Positions 36,517 to 45,319 of a DNA stretch of 64,000 nucleotides are shown here, in pieces. How positions within the stretch are numbered: position 1 is the first letter of the stretch; each line of letters starts with the position of its first letter. The notes beneath the pieces are model-generated. The model searched no databases and was not told where the DNA came from. It saw only the letters and a program-made list of their open reading frames with translations. The stretch spans positions 427,846-491,845 of the forward strand of contig NZ_JABKKG010000003.1 in the NCBI RefSeq assembly GCF_013166595.1. The letters are read 5' to 3'. A program made the translations under genes and the position numbers. The stretch is from Palleniella intestinalis (GTDB lineage: Bacteria; Bacteroidota; Bacteroidia; Bacteroidales; Bacteroidaceae).

Positions 36517-37182
36517 TCAATGTGATTGGACATAATTTATAAATCTTTTTATTTCATTCGTTTGTTCTATAAGTAGGTGTTCGTCCAAAGAGTTTAGAAG
36601 TGATGGTGATGTTTTCAGTTTGCCATATTTTACTTTTTTCTTCACTCCATTTTTGTTGTAATTGAAAAAGTGTGAGATGATTGTTGATAAAACCTCATCA
36701 GAATGTTTTATATTTTCAACATGTTTGCCTTTTAGAAGTTTATGGTCTGATATGGCTGTCTCTTTATGTTTGCGAATATATTGTTCGTATGCACCCCACT
36801 TTTCTATAGCATTCGGTTGACTAAGTATCCATGCTTCCATTTGCTGTATCATAAAGAAAATTCTTTCTTTACTTTCATTTGGTACTGTAATATGGGATTT
36901 ACCTTCTATGTTTTCTAATTTGTCATAGAATAATTTAATCGTGCTACAGTCGCCATCAAGATCCGTAAAAAGATATGTTTCAGAATTATGTGCAGATAAA
37001 AACTGGTTTACAGAGTTACGATTTGAAGTTGACATAATTACAGTAATGCCAATTTCATCACCTAATGCTGCTTTGAATATTCGATGAAGGGAACGGCGAA
37101 GACTTTCCGTATTCTGTGTAACCGTTTTTGCTGCATTCTCGGTGTAAGCACCGCCCTCAACAATAATTGTTATGTCTACCAT
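36517..37182 (-). CDS. DUF4276 (TOPRIM-like) protein, partner of the adjacent ATPase
   Basis: About 221 aa from the ATG at 37182 (MVDITIIVEGG...); the longer frame to 37242 would sit inside the ATPase gene and is less likely. IIVEGG with the following Asn/Thr-rich stretch, YLFTDLDGDCS and FMIQQMEAWILSQPNAIEKW fit DUF4276, a TOPRIM-related domain of OLD-type nucleases. Such proteins sit beside AAA ATPases and act in phage defence or DNA processing. The start overlaps the ATPase stop by 7 nt, so the two are translationally coupled. Confidence 0.72.
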   Translation of the reverse strand: MVDITIIVEGGAYTENAAKTVTQNTESLRRSLHRIFKAALGDEIGITVIMSTSNRNSVNQFLSAHNSETYLFTDLDGDCSTIKLFYDKLENIEGKSHITVPNESKERIFFMIQQMEAWILSQPNAIEKWGAYEQYIRKHKETAISDHKLLKGKHVENIKHSDEVLSTIISHFFNYNKNGVKKKVKYGKLKTSPSLLNSLDEHLLIEQTNEIKRFINYVQSH

Positions 37183-38384
37183 CTCTTTGCACCTATTTGA
37201 CCATTCATCCACATCTGTCCTGGAAGATATTCGCCTTCCCAATCTGGGAAATCATCCTCAGTAACTCGTTTGATAATAGATTCGTTCTCTTTGTTTTTCT
37301 CAAAGATTATAATGTCATCCAATTCAAACTGATTCAATAGCAAAGGCGAGTGTGTTGCCATAATAATCTGACTATTACGACTTGCTTCTCTCATCATCTC
37401 TGCAAGTAAAGAAATCATATCAGGATGTAAGCCTCCCTCTGGTTCGTCCAGTGCTATGAAATCACCACGCATGGGATTAAAGAAGATGGTCATCAAGAGA
37501 ATAAAACGTAATGTACCGTCTGACATATGTAATGATGTTACAGTGCGTGAAAGATTCTTTTCTGAAATGGATAAGAAAAGTTGACTACCGAAATTGCGGA
37601 ATTCTATACTTTTGTAAGCAGGGTTGACTTCGTTCATTGTTTCTTCAATGCGTTTGAAACTATTACTGTATTCATTACGCAAATGATTTAGTAAATGCAC
37701 GAGATTGTCGCCATGACGTATTAATTTTGTATTTGAACTATATTCACACGGACGACGCAAAATACTATTTGTACTTGTGTCAAAATGTCCATAAAGGCTC
37801 ATGCTTTCTACTGCTTTCCTTATTATATAAGTGGGCAAGAAACGTTGCGGGTCTGTAATTTGTCGTAAAACCAACTCCTGCCCTGATAATTCTCCATTCC
37901 TATATTTTTCATTGCGTATTTGACCACCACCTTGTCTAACACTGATAAGTCCGATTCCATTACTGAATTCTAAATAACGGAATGTACCTTCCATTTTTTT
38001 ATTTTGTGAGAGAAGACTCTCACTTATCATGTATGAGGATGACAAACGGCTAATTTTTATAGTATAGATAACCTCAGACTTAAATGGTGAACTTTTGTTT
38101 ATACTTTTCAAATATTTCTCGTCGAATACATAAGTAACTTCAATATCACCATTTTCTTGCTCGCCATTAAAATTTACAACATTTGAAAATCCTCCCCATA
38201 GTTTTTGGAAAACAGATTCAAAACCAATGCCTACTACACCTTCATACAATAGGCGTAATGCATTTATAACTGATGTCTTTCCACTACCATTTATGCCTAA
38301 GAGGATATTCAGTCCATTATTCAACTTTATATCTGTTCTTTCGTGAAAAGAAAAAAAGTTCTTAAGAATTATTCTTTTAATCAT
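37176..38384 (-). CDS. OLD-like ABC/AAA ATPase
   Basis: A 402-aa SMC/ABC-type ATPase: Walker A GINGSGKT (residues 30-37), Walker B in FIALDEPEGGLHPD, and the switch histidine in IMATHSPLLLNQF. There is no coiled-coil insert; the middle is an alpha/beta insert (about 60-250) as in AAA_21-type proteins. The nuclease part is supplied in trans by the DUF4276 gene. Similar two-gene systems (PARIS, AbiL, RloAB, Gabija-like) sense phage and cut nucleic acid. Promoter at 38426-38433. Family clear; defence role inferred. Confidence 0.8.
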   Translation of the reverse strand: MIKRIILKNFFSFHERTDIKLNNGLNILLGINGSGKTSVINALRLLYEGVVGIGFESVFQKLWGGFSNVVNFNGEQENGDIEVTYVFDEKYLKSINKSSPFKSEVIYTIKISRLSSSYMISESLLSQNKKMEGTFRYLEFSNGIGLISVRQGGGQIRNEKYRNGELSGQELVLRQITDPQRFLPTYIIRKAVESMSLYGHFDTSTNSILRRPCEYSSNTKLIRHGDNLVHLLNHLRNEYSNSFKRIEETMNEVNPAYKSIEFRNFGSQLFLSISEKNLSRTVTSLHMSDGTLRFILLMTIFFNPMRGDFIALDEPEGGLHPDMISLLAEMMREASRNSQIIMATHSPLLLNQFELDDIIIFEKNKENESIIKRVTEDDFPDWEGEYLPGQMWMNGQIGAKRW

Positions 38385-38425
38385 AGGTCACTTCAAATTT
38401 GCAAACATTTGAATCTTTTTAAATG

Positions 38426-38433
38426 CAAAGTTA
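38426..38433 (-). promoter_or_regulatory. -7 box of the ATPase/DUF4276/WG operon
   Basis: TAACTTTG on the minus strand (from ATTAACTTTGCATTT), about 42 nt before the ATPase start. Confidence 0.6.
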
Positions 38434-38499
38434 ATGTATTTTATTTAGATTATATAATTAAATATGAAAAAAAATGATAATTTGTTTTTTGCAGGCATT

Positions 38500-38542
38500 T
38501 AAAAGCAAGAAACCTGCTCTTCGCGAGAAAAGCAGGTTCTTG
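38500..38542 (-). terminator. Terminator of the rplU-rpmA operon
   Basis: On the minus strand CAAGAACCTGCT...AGCAGGTTTCTTG with a loop TTTCTCGCGAAG, then CTTTT. It lies about 50 nt after the L27 stop. Confidence 0.8.
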
Positions 38543-38594
38543 TGTTTGTTTGGAATAAGTGTATTTTAATAAATACTATGTGTTTGGAGTTGGT

Positions 38595-38858
38595 TTATGC
38601 TTCTGCAGCAGGGATAACAGACACGACAGACTTGTCGTACTTTCCTCTGTGGAAGTTTACTGTACCGTCTACGAGAGCGTAGAGAGTATCGTCCTTACCC
38701 TGTGCTACATTTTCGCCCGGGAAATGCTTGTTACCACGCTGGCGAACGATGATGTTGCCTGCGATGCACTTCTGACCACCCCAAATCTTGACGCCGAGTC
38801 GCTGTGAAGCTGACTCGCGTCCGTTCTTAGAACTACCGACACCTTTTTTATGAGCCAT
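38595..38858 (-). CDS. rpmA: 50S ribosomal protein L27
   Basis: 87 aa, [20 protein letters not shown], the canonical L27 start with the N-terminal arm reaching the peptidyl-transferase centre. Body motifs [20 protein letters not shown] and FHPGxNV-like [12 protein letters not shown] are present. It directly follows rplU (20-nt gap), the standard bacterial order. No N-terminal extension requiring cleavage, unlike Firmicutes. Confidence 0.97.
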   Translation of the reverse strand: MAHKKGVGSSKNGRESASQRLGVKIWGGQKCIAGNIIVRQRGNKHFPGENVAQGKDDTLYALVDGTVNFHRGKYDKSVVSVIPAAEA

Positions 38859-38878
38859 TTCTAAAGTCCTCCTCTGAT

Positions 38879-39196
38879 TTAAGCGATTACTGACTTGATA
38901 ACAATCTCTGTGTACTGCTGACGGTGACCGTTCTTCTTGCGAGAGTCCTTGCGGCGCTTCATCTTGAACACGATAACCTTGTCACCCTTAACGAGCGGAG
39001 TGACAATCTCAGCTGTAACTTTCGCACCTTCTACGGTTGGTGCACCTACCTTGACTGCGCCGTCAGCATCTACGAGCAGTACTTTCTCAAACTCAACAGC
39101 CTGGCCTTCCTCAGCCTCCTTGATGTGCTGCACGAAGAGCTTCTTGCCCTCTTCAGCCTTGAACTGCTGACCGTTGATTTCTACAATTGCGTACAT
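38879..39196 (-). CDS. rplU: 50S ribosomal protein L21
   Basis: 105 aa, [20 protein letters not shown], with the C-terminal [20 protein letters not shown] that binds 23S rRNA. Binds 23S rRNA with L20. First gene of a two-gene operon with rpmA. Promoter at 39340-39347 gives a long leader of about 135 nt. Confidence 0.97.
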   Translation of the reverse strand: MYAIVEINGQQFKAEEGKKLFVQHIKEAEEGQAVEFEKVLLVDADGAVKVGAPTVEGAKVTAEIVTPLVKGDKVIVFKMKRRKDSRKKNGHRQQYTEIVIKSVIA

Positions 39197-39339
39197 TGTT
39201 TAATTGTATTGTGAAATTATCGGATTTTCTCCGTAAGGCGTTCCACATCGTGCGGACACTTGATTGAGCCTCAGCGGATATAATCATTTGCTTGCATCTT
39301 TGATGTGTGAAGTTTTTTCTCAAAAACGCAAAGCGGATG

Positions 39340-39347
39340 CAAAATTA
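39340..39347 (-). promoter_or_regulatory. -7 box of rplU-rpmA
   Basis: TAATTTTG on the minus strand. The roughly 135-nt leader between here and the ATG is unassigned and could hold L21 autoregulation; I see no clear structure in it. Confidence 0.5.
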
Positions 39348-39609
39348 CTAAATATTCTTTGAATATTAGTTTTTTGCTGCATATCGTTCTTTATATTTAG
39401 TAAAGTTTAACATGGATTGCTGCATTCTTGCCTTTTGAAATCGCTGTAAATGAGGGATGAACGTGCAGCATGGGTTGTTTGTCGGCGGTGGGGTGGAGGT
39501 GATGTTTTTTAATTTTATATAACGGAAATGTTTTTGGGGCTGTTGTATGAAGATATTAAAAACAATATGATTAATGTTTAAATAATTTAGCGGTATGATT
39601 TTTTATGCT
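39348..39609. other. Divergent intergenic region rplU / rubredoxin
   Basis: No gene is seen. The stretch is AT-rich with the two outward promoters at its ends and nothing further that I can support. Confidence 0.5.
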
Positions 39610-39617
39610 TATCTTTG
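39610..39617 (+). promoter_or_regulatory. -7 box of rubredoxin promoter
   Basis: TATCTTTG followed by CACC; transcription expected near 39624, about 98 nt before the ATG. Confidence 0.6.
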
Positions 39618-39721
39618 CACCGTAAAACATTCATGACGCAATGCCGAGGATGATAATTCTCTTTGAGTTTCTGCGCATGCTGTTGGAACTTTAGTATTAA
39701 TCATTTAAAAACAACAAGGCT

Positions 39722-39883
39722 ATGAAGAAGTACGTATGTGATGTATGTGGTTGGGTTTACGACCCGGAGGTTGGAGTTCCTGAGGCAGGTATCGCTCCCG
39801 GTGTACCATTTGAGGAATTGCCGGAGGATTTTGAATGTCCTCTGTGCGGTGTAGGAAAATCAGATTTCTCTGTGGAGGAATAA
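39722..39883 (+). CDS. Rubredoxin
   Basis: A 53-aa protein beginning [18 protein letters not shown]. Two CxxC pairs, C6-x-x-C9 (CDVC) and C39-x-x-C42 (CPLC), bind one iron; G10 and the YDP turn are canonical, as is [19 protein letters not shown] [15 protein letters not shown]. It carries single electrons to rubrerythrin or superoxide-reductase-type partners in anaerobic oxygen defence. Monocistronic, with a strong terminator 22 nt downstream. Confidence 0.96.
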   Translation: MKKYVCDVCGWVYDPEVGVPEAGIAPGVPFEELPEDFECPLCGVGKSDFSVEE

Positions 39884-39904
39884 TTTGATAGAAGAAAGCT
39901 TTTT

Positions 39905-39945
39905 AGTGGAGGCTGTCCGGCTTTTGTAGCAGGGCAGCCTCCACT
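39905..39945 (+). terminator. Terminator after rubredoxin
   Basis: AGTGGAGGCTG...CAGCCTCCACT, an 11-bp perfect stem followed by a T-rich tail (TCATTTTGTTT); it can work in both directions for the convergent YbjQ-like gene. Confidence 0.75.
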
Positions 39946-39981
39946 TCATTTTGTTTGGGTTGGTCTGAAGGCAAACGGTTG

Positions 39982-40302
39982 TCAGTCAATGACTACGGCA
40001 GTGCCGCTTGTCGCAACCATAAGCATTGACGAGCTTTCGCCGATGGTCTCGTAGTCGACATCAATGCCGACAATGGCATTCGCTCCAAGCTGTGCTGCGC
40101 GCTGCTTCATTTCTGCCATTGATGTCTCGCGGGCTTCCATAAGCACTTTTTCGTAACTGCCGCTGCGTCCGCCGACAATGTCGCGGATGGATGCAAAGAA
40201 GTCTTTCATGAAATTAGCTCCGATAATTGTTTCTCCTGCCACAATACCTTTGTATTCGCGTATTGTGTGGCCTTCGATTGTTGGTGTTGTTGTAAGTATC
40301 AT
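39982..40302 (-). CDS. YbjQ/UPF0145 family protein
   Basis: 106 aa from the ATG at 40302 ([19 protein letters not shown]), the normal length and start of this family; an upstream in-frame ATG at 40401 lies at the promoter and is rejected. Typical motifs are [13 protein letters not shown], a helical region with [20 protein letters not shown] and the strand [10 protein letters not shown]. The fold is a pentamer of unknown role, sometimes described as heavy-metal binding. Promoter -7 at 40399-40406. Confidence 0.88.
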   Translation of the reverse strand: MILTTTPTIEGHTIREYKGIVAGETIIGANFMKDFFASIRDIVGGRSGSYEKVLMEARETSMAEMKQRAAQLGANAIVGIDVDYETIGESSSMLMVATSGTAVVID

Positions 40303-40398
40303 ATTCTTAAGTTTAGAGTTTTTATGCTGATAGCAAATATTATGCAAGCTGGGTGCAACCGGATTTGTATGGGACAGCCGATGTGCATTTATTCTATA

Positions 40399-40406
40399 CA
40401 AAGGTA
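40399..40406 (-). promoter_or_regulatory. -7 box of the YbjQ-like gene
   Basis: TACCTTTG on the minus strand, about 97 nt before the ATG at 40302. Confidence 0.55.
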
Positions 40407-40564
40407 CTGAATTTTTCTGTATAATGGATGAATTTCCAAAGAAAATAAATGTTGGACTTCAAAAAACAGGAAGATATGCCCTTTCTGGTCGGATGTTTTT
40501 GATAGAAAATGCGGTTTTATTTGATTTTTTTTATTTTAGAGGCATGTAATTATATTTTTTTTTG

Positions 40565-40572
40565 TATCTTTG
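40565..40572 (+). promoter_or_regulatory. -7 box for structured RNA copy 1
   Basis: TATCTTTG (from TTTTTGTATCTTTGCATC); expected start about 40580. Confidence 0.65.
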
Positions 40573-40579
40573 CATCGAT

Positions 40580-41005
40580 TTCCTCATTGTCCTCTAAATG
40601 GAAGCACCACCCCAAGTGGAACTCTGGTAGAGGGACAAGCAGCCTACGCCGGGCGGAAGCATGAAGCTCTATGCAAAATAGGGCGGCATGCCGAAGCGGG
40701 TATTGGGTGGGAAACACGACATAATGGAAAGGCGTTTACTTGACGCTTGTCTTTGGCTGTACGAATCTCGCAAATTCAAATCCTGTCAGAGAAAAGCAAC
40801 GGTAGATGTCCAGGGGTGTGAAAGTTCGCATCCCTTATGTGGTTTTATACGCATGCGGCAGTCCGTGTGTGTAGGCGTGGCTACATAAGGGTATGTTGTC
40901 TTCATATCGGCGTGGGCTCTGACGTTGTTCGTTCTACAGGATTGGGCAATGCGAGAGCCTCGTACAGCGGGATGAACAACAGGTAGGTTCTCCACGCTTT
41001 TTTTT
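40580..41005 (+). ncRNA. Structured leader RNA / small RNA, copy 1 of a two-member family
   Basis: About 426 nt. A 5' hairpin pairs TTGTCCTCTA (40587-40596) with TAGAGGGACAA (40628-40638). Then come the blocks shared with 27172-27498: CGTTTACTTGACG (40733-40745), AAAGCAACGGTAGATGT, CATATCGGCGTGGGC (40903-40917) and GGCAATGCGA. Stem CUUUGGC/GUCAGAG replaces UGUGAC/GUCACA of the other copy, GGCUC/GAGCC replaces GGCCU/AGGCC, and CCCTTATGT/ACATAAGGG is a perfect 9-bp stem here. It ends in AGCGGGAT...CTCCaCGC plus eight U, 75 nt before a secreted-protein gene. Long non-shared segment 40640-40730 is specific to this copy. Function unknown. Confidence 0.68.
40966..41005 (+). terminator. Intrinsic terminator of structured RNA copy 1
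   Basis: Imperfect stem GCGGGA / TCTCCaCGC followed by TTTTTTTT at 40998-41005. Confidence 0.6.
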
Positions 41006-41079
41006 GTGCCGTCAACAGAGAGATTTATATTTGTACCGGGCTTGTTTAGGAGAGCGCAGGCCGCAAAATCTATTGCGAC

Positions 41080-42780
41080 ATGAGAAAAACTTTTCTATTC
41101 GTTTTCATGGCATTATTCATCACCTGTGTTTGCCATGCACAGACTGCGTTCTATCAAGGTTTCCGCTACAATCTCAAGAAGGAAGACAAAACGGCATCTC
41201 TCGCTTCTGTTGGCTCAGAACCAGGGGCTGATGTTGTTATTCCGAGCACTATCAAGGTCGGAATAAACCATGGTATCACCTCTTCAAAATGGACAGACTC
41301 AACTGGCAAATGGAGCTGCAGTGACAATGGTTGCACATTGGAAGAGACAATTCCATTTATTGAATCTTGGAGTAATGACTACAAATACGAATACACTGTT
41401 CGGTGTACTTTTCATGGTTCAGGAGCCATTAACTTTATTATAACTCTCCTCAGTGAAGACTATAGTTCAGAAGGAAACAACATGGGTTCCAACCATATGC
41501 TGAATGTTGGTAAACTGGATCAAGCGTGTACAATGTATGACTACTCTGTGAGATACGACGGTAATGCAGGCACAGTTTCTGCACTGGTTGAAGTGCCAAA
41601 TGAAGGGGAACACTTCGTTGAGTTCTATTTCCGAAGACAGGTGTTTTACAACAAGATACCTGACCTGCATTACAGAGCTGTATCTTTGGCCCTTGCTCCG
41701 GTGGAACAGCCTACTGACTTTACAGTGACATCAATAGGAAAGGGAGCTTTCAGTGATTGCAGTTCGCTGACAACTGTGAGTGTTCCGGAGACAGTGACGA
41801 CAATAGGAGCCGAAGCTTTTTCCGGATGCTACAATTTGAATTCTCTAAAATTGCCGGAGGCATTGACAACAATAGGAGCTGAAGCTTTTTCCGGATGTTC
41901 TAATCTGAATTCTCTAAAGTTGCCGGAGACATTGAAGACAATAGAATACGGAGCTTTCTCAGGATGCCGAAATCTGAAGTCTTTAAAGCTGCCTGACGAA
42001 ATAGGGTATATAGGAGAAGCTTTGTTCAAGAACTGCAGTTCGCTGACATCAATGAGTTTCCCTAACCAAATCACAACGATTCCTGCTTCGACATTCATTG
42101 GTTGTTCGTCTTTGGAAAGCGTGGAATTACCTGAGAATCTGAAAATCATTGACTCTGGAGCATTTCTCGAATGCATAGGCTTGAAGGAAATAACTCTTCC
42201 ACAAAGTTTGACAGTGCTGGAGTCATGGGGTATGAAAGGATGCTCATCACTGGAGAAACTTACAATTCCCGAAAATGTAGAAAGCATTGGCACTATCTGC
42301 TTTGGCTACAATGACAATCTTAGAGAACTGACATACAATGCACGGAACTGTACTAAATGTGGCTTGCAGGATTTCCCTATCCTGAAGTACACTCCAAAAC
42401 TTACAACTTTGCACATCGGTGAGAATGTGGAGTCAATACCATTGTATGCATTCAGCGGATGCTCTTCTCTGACTGATATTTATATACATACTCCCGCTCC
42501 TCCGGCAGCGCTTGACTTGGCTTTCCTTGACATTGACAAGGGAAAATGTCGTCTGCATGTGCCCACAGGCAGCGAAGATGCATACAAGAATGCGGACGGT
42601 TGGGACGATTTCTATAATGTGACAGCCATTGAAGGTGTGACTATGGACGGACAGAAGAGACCGCTGCATGTCTATGACCTGACGGGGCGTCATGTCTGTA
42701 CTGTCATGAAGCGTGATGAGTTGCAGGCACTGCCAAAAGGGGGGTACATTGTCAACGGACAGAAAGAGATAGTGAGATGA
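41080..42780 (+). CDS. Secreted BspA-like leucine-rich repeat protein
   Basis: A 566-aa protein with signal peptide (about 1-20, VCHA-QT). Residues 22-215 hold an N-terminal domain with ITSSKWTDSTGKWSC, HMLNVGKLD and EGEHFVEFYF, related to domains of its neighbour. Residues 215-500 are about twelve LRR_5 repeats of 23 aa (FSGCxNLxSLKLPExLxTIGxEA). Several repeats are nearly identical in DNA, e.g. around 41800-41960. The C-terminal tail (VYDLTGRHVCTV ... LPKGGYIVNGQKEIVR) resembles a type IX secretion/sorting signal. Such proteins bind host proteins or other cells. The start is 75 nt after the terminator of the structured RNA. Confidence 0.82.
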   Translation: MRKTFLFVFMALFITCVCHAQTAFYQGFRYNLKKEDKTASLASVGSEPGADVVIPSTIKVGINHGITSSKWTDSTGKWSCSDNGCTLEETIPFIESWSNDYKYEYTVRCTFHGSGAINFIITLLSEDYSSEGNNMGSNHMLNVGKLDQACTMYDYSVRYDGNAGTVSALVEVPNEGEHFVEFYFRRQVFYNKIPDLHYRAVSLALAPVEQPTDFTVTSIGKGAFSDCSSLTTVSVPETVTTIGAEAFSGCYNLNSLKLPEALTTIGAEAFSGCSNLNSLKLPETLKTIEYGAFSGCRNLKSLKLPDEIGYIGEALFKNCSSLTSMSFPNQITTIPASTFIGCSSLESVELPENLKIIDSGAFLECIGLKEITLPQSLTVLESWGMKGCSSLEKLTIPENVESIGTICFGYNDNLRELTYNARNCTKCGLQDFPILKYTPKLTTLHIGENVESIPLYAFSGCSSLTDIYIHTPAPPAALDLAFLDIDKGKCRLHVPTGSEDAYKNADGWDDFYNVTAIEGVTMDGQKRPLHVYDLTGRHVCTVMKRDELQALPKGGYIVNGQKEIVR

Positions 42781-42849
42781 CAGCCTTTATAAATAATATA
42801 AAGGTGTAGTCTTTGTTTTTTATATTTATTATTTCTAATTTTACAAATC

Positions 42850-44748
42850 ATGAAACGGAAAGTTTTATTTCTTTTCAGCTTGCTCGTTGCCTTTGCGACG
42901 ACGCTGGCTGCAAAAACTGTGCCCAATGCTGGGCTTATCTCTTCAAAATGGGAGAAGGTGTGCGACAATTACGGAATATGGGATTTGGTCGATGGTGTTT
43001 ACATCTACCACAAATCTGTGAGAACAAGGGTCCCGGGAGACAAAATAAGGTGTAAATTCAAGTCGGACGGTCCTGTAACGTTTAGGCTCAGCACCAAAAG
43101 GGATGTGAACTATATGGGGCGCTTGTATATTGTTGCCGGTCGCATGGACACATCATGCAATGAAACAACCACAGACCTCGAGGCGACAACCATAGATGCC
43201 AATGACGAGCCGATAACCGTGACTTACTATCCTACCGACACCGAAGAGCATAGTGTTGAGTTTGTCATCTGCACAACATCACCGTTCATGGATGTGGGAC
43301 AGTCCACATGCTCTGTGATGTTGGAAAAAGCACCAGTCTTTGATTTTGAATACAGCAATGTCGCTTATGATTTCCTGTCGCTGGAGGACAAGACCGTTCA
43401 GGTGGTTGCCGGTGGCGACTATTCCGGAGAGGTTGACATCCCGGCTTCAATCACTCCTGACTTCAATGAGAAAATAACTTCATCGAAATGGGAACAGTTG
43501 AGTGGCAGCTGGACATATAATGGAAACGCTTACGAGATAACACCGACAGAGACTGGCGAATATCGTATGCGCTATACCTTCAAGTCACCGGAGCAGGTGT
43601 TCTTTGTTCTGGAAAACATGGGACTGAAGTCACAATCTTACCTGCTGGTTGGCAAACTTGATACAGAATGCACCAAGGATAACTATGCTATCAGCTTCAA
43701 AGATAAGGACAACTCCGGACTGACCAAGCATATTGTCACTCCGGCTGACGGTGAGGAGCATTTTATAGAGTTCCTGTTTGTAGCCCAACAGCTCTCTACC
43801 GGTGAAAAGCCTTATGGAGCAAAGGTGGCGCTGATGCAACCGGCACGTTATTTCGTAACTACTGTAAAGAAATGGGCATTTCAGGCATGCAACGAACTTA
43901 CCAAGGTGACAATAGGCGACAAGGTGACAACAATAGAGGAAGAGGCATTCCAGAAATGCACCGCTCTTGTTGATGTGACATTGCCGGAAAGTCTCACCAC
44001 TCTTGGTACAGCTGCATTCCGTGGTTGTACTGCACTGAAGGACATCTCTGTGCCAGGCTCTGTGGAAACCATAGAGATGAATGTGTTCGCTAACTGCTCA
44101 TCATTGGAGAATGTTGGCTTCAATGAGGGGTTGACAAAGATAGCTTCCATGGCGTTCGAGAACTGTACGGCTTTGGATAATCCGGTTTTCCCTTCAACAC
44201 TGGCAACAATTGTGGACTATGCGTTCCAAGGTTGTACTGGTTTGAAAACATTGACAATTCCGGAGCAGATTCAGACTATATACGAAGGCGCTTTCAAGGA
44301 CTGTTCCTCTCTTGCCATTGTAAACTACAATGCCACAGAAGCTAACAAAATATCCAGTCTGACATTTGGCGGTTGTAAGTCTGTTTCGACTGTTAACATC
44401 GGTGCCAACGTGAAATCTATACCTGGGAAACCTTTCTATGGGACATCAGCTGTTAAAACTGTCAACGTTTTTGCTGTGACACCGCCTGTCGCTGATTCCG
44501 AAGTGTTCAACTCAAAAACTTGGAGTGGCACACTATACGTTCCAAGTGACGCAATAGATGCTTACAAAGCGGCGTATCCATGGAATCAATTTAGAACCAT
44601 CAAGGCAATGGAGTCAACTGCTATCACCGCTTCAACTGTTGAAGCTACAGCCGTTGGCTCTCCTGCATATAACTTAAGCGGGCAGCAGGTAGACGGTAAT
44701 GCCAAAGGCTTCGTTATCGTCGGTGGAAGAAAGGTTGTAAAAAAGTAA
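42850..44748 (+). CDS. Secreted BspA-like leucine-rich repeat protein with duplicated N-terminal domain
   Basis: A 632-aa paralogue with signal peptide (1-20, TLAA-KT). The N-terminus has two copies of a roughly 130-aa beta domain: residues 28-165 (LISSKWEKVCDNYGIW ... EEHSVEFVICTT) and about 195-325 (ITSSKWEQLSGSWTY ... GEEHFIEFLFVAQQ). The first BspA-like protein has only one. Residues 335-560 are LRR_5 repeats (FQKCTALVDVTLPESLTTLG) and the C-terminal tail ends in FVIVGGRKVVKK after YNLSGQQV, like a type IX signal. It lies 69 nt behind its paralogue, likely co-transcribed, and a terminator follows at 44862. Confidence 0.8.
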   Translation: MKRKVLFLFSLLVAFATTLAAKTVPNAGLISSKWEKVCDNYGIWDLVDGVYIYHKSVRTRVPGDKIRCKFKSDGPVTFRLSTKRDVNYMGRLYIVAGRMDTSCNETTTDLEATTIDANDEPITVTYYPTDTEEHSVEFVICTTSPFMDVGQSTCSVMLEKAPVFDFEYSNVAYDFLSLEDKTVQVVAGGDYSGEVDIPASITPDFNEKITSSKWEQLSGSWTYNGNAYEITPTETGEYRMRYTFKSPEQVFFVLENMGLKSQSYLLVGKLDTECTKDNYAISFKDKDNSGLTKHIVTPADGEEHFIEFLFVAQQLSTGEKPYGAKVALMQPARYFVTTVKKWAFQACNELTKVTIGDKVTTIEEEAFQKCTALVDVTLPESLTTLGTAAFRGCTALKDISVPGSVETIEMNVFANCSSLENVGFNEGLTKIASMAFENCTALDNPVFPSTLATIVDYAFQGCTGLKTLTIPEQIQTIYEGAFKDCSSLAIVNYNATEANKISSLTFGGCKSVSTVNIGANVKSIPGKPFYGTSAVKTVNVFAVTPPVADSEVFNSKTWSGTLYVPSDAIDAYKAAYPWNQFRTIKAMESTAITASTVEATAVGSPAYNLSGQQVDGNAKGFVIVGGRKVVKK

Positions 44749-44861
44749 TTCTCTAATGCTTTGAACTCTTAGTCAGTAATTTTGTTATAGTATTTTATAA
44801 TTAGGATTTCTCTTTTTTATCCGCACTTGCGGTTTTCTGTAATAGAAAAAGTTCATTAAGA

Positions 44862-44910
44862 AAACAGGCTGTAATCACTGGGTATCCATTGAATTACAGC
44901 CTGTTTTTTT
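44862..44910 (+). terminator. Terminator after the BspA-like genes
   Basis: AACAGGCTGTAAT...ATTACAGCCTGTT, a 13-bp perfect stem followed by TTTTTT. Confidence 0.85.
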
Positions 44911-44924
44911 ATTATGTTTTTAAG

Positions 44925-45160
44925 TTCCGCTTATTCCTCAACAGCAGCCTGCGCGGCTACTAACAAAGGTTGAATATCAGTATTTACGTCAAGTTCGGGA
45001 AACAACTGGGAAACATTTTAAGCACATTTTGCGCATTCTGCACGCATACTTCTATACCTATGTTTCCTTATAATCCTAAAATGTTATCGACAATGTAAAA
45101 GAGCGCATTCAAAGCAAATCAAGCGAGATGTTAATAAAACACATTCTGCTTGTTTTCCAT
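44925..45160 (-). pseudogene. Remnant of a small gene
   Basis: On the minus strand a -7-like TAACTTTG (about 45164-45171) is followed by a short coding-like stretch. It reads IGIEVCVQNAQNVLKMFP in one frame and VPELDVNTDIQPLLVAAQAA up to a TAA near 44936 in another. One frame change joins them, and there is no intact start. I do not recognise the parent family. Confidence 0.3.
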
Positions 45161-45319
45161 GCAAAGTTAACGATTATTTTTTAAACAAAGCAAGCCTACC
45201 ACTTAAAATCACTTTTATTCATATTAAATGCATTATTTTGCATTCATATAGCTCTCAAACCAACAAATCCATTCCTAATATATGGGGTTTCAGTAAAAAG
45301 AAAAAGGGACTAAACATTC

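Noticed and set aside
40580..41005. Structured RNA as tmRNA, RNase P RNA, 6S or SRP RNA
   Set aside because: No CCA end or tag-peptide frame, no RNase P conserved regions, no long central bubble of 6S, no SRP GGAA loop helix; two copies in one genome also argue against these.
41780..41970. Tandem repeats as a CRISPR array
   Set aside because: The repeats are in frame coding units of a leucine-rich protein with no unique spacers and no cas genes nearby.
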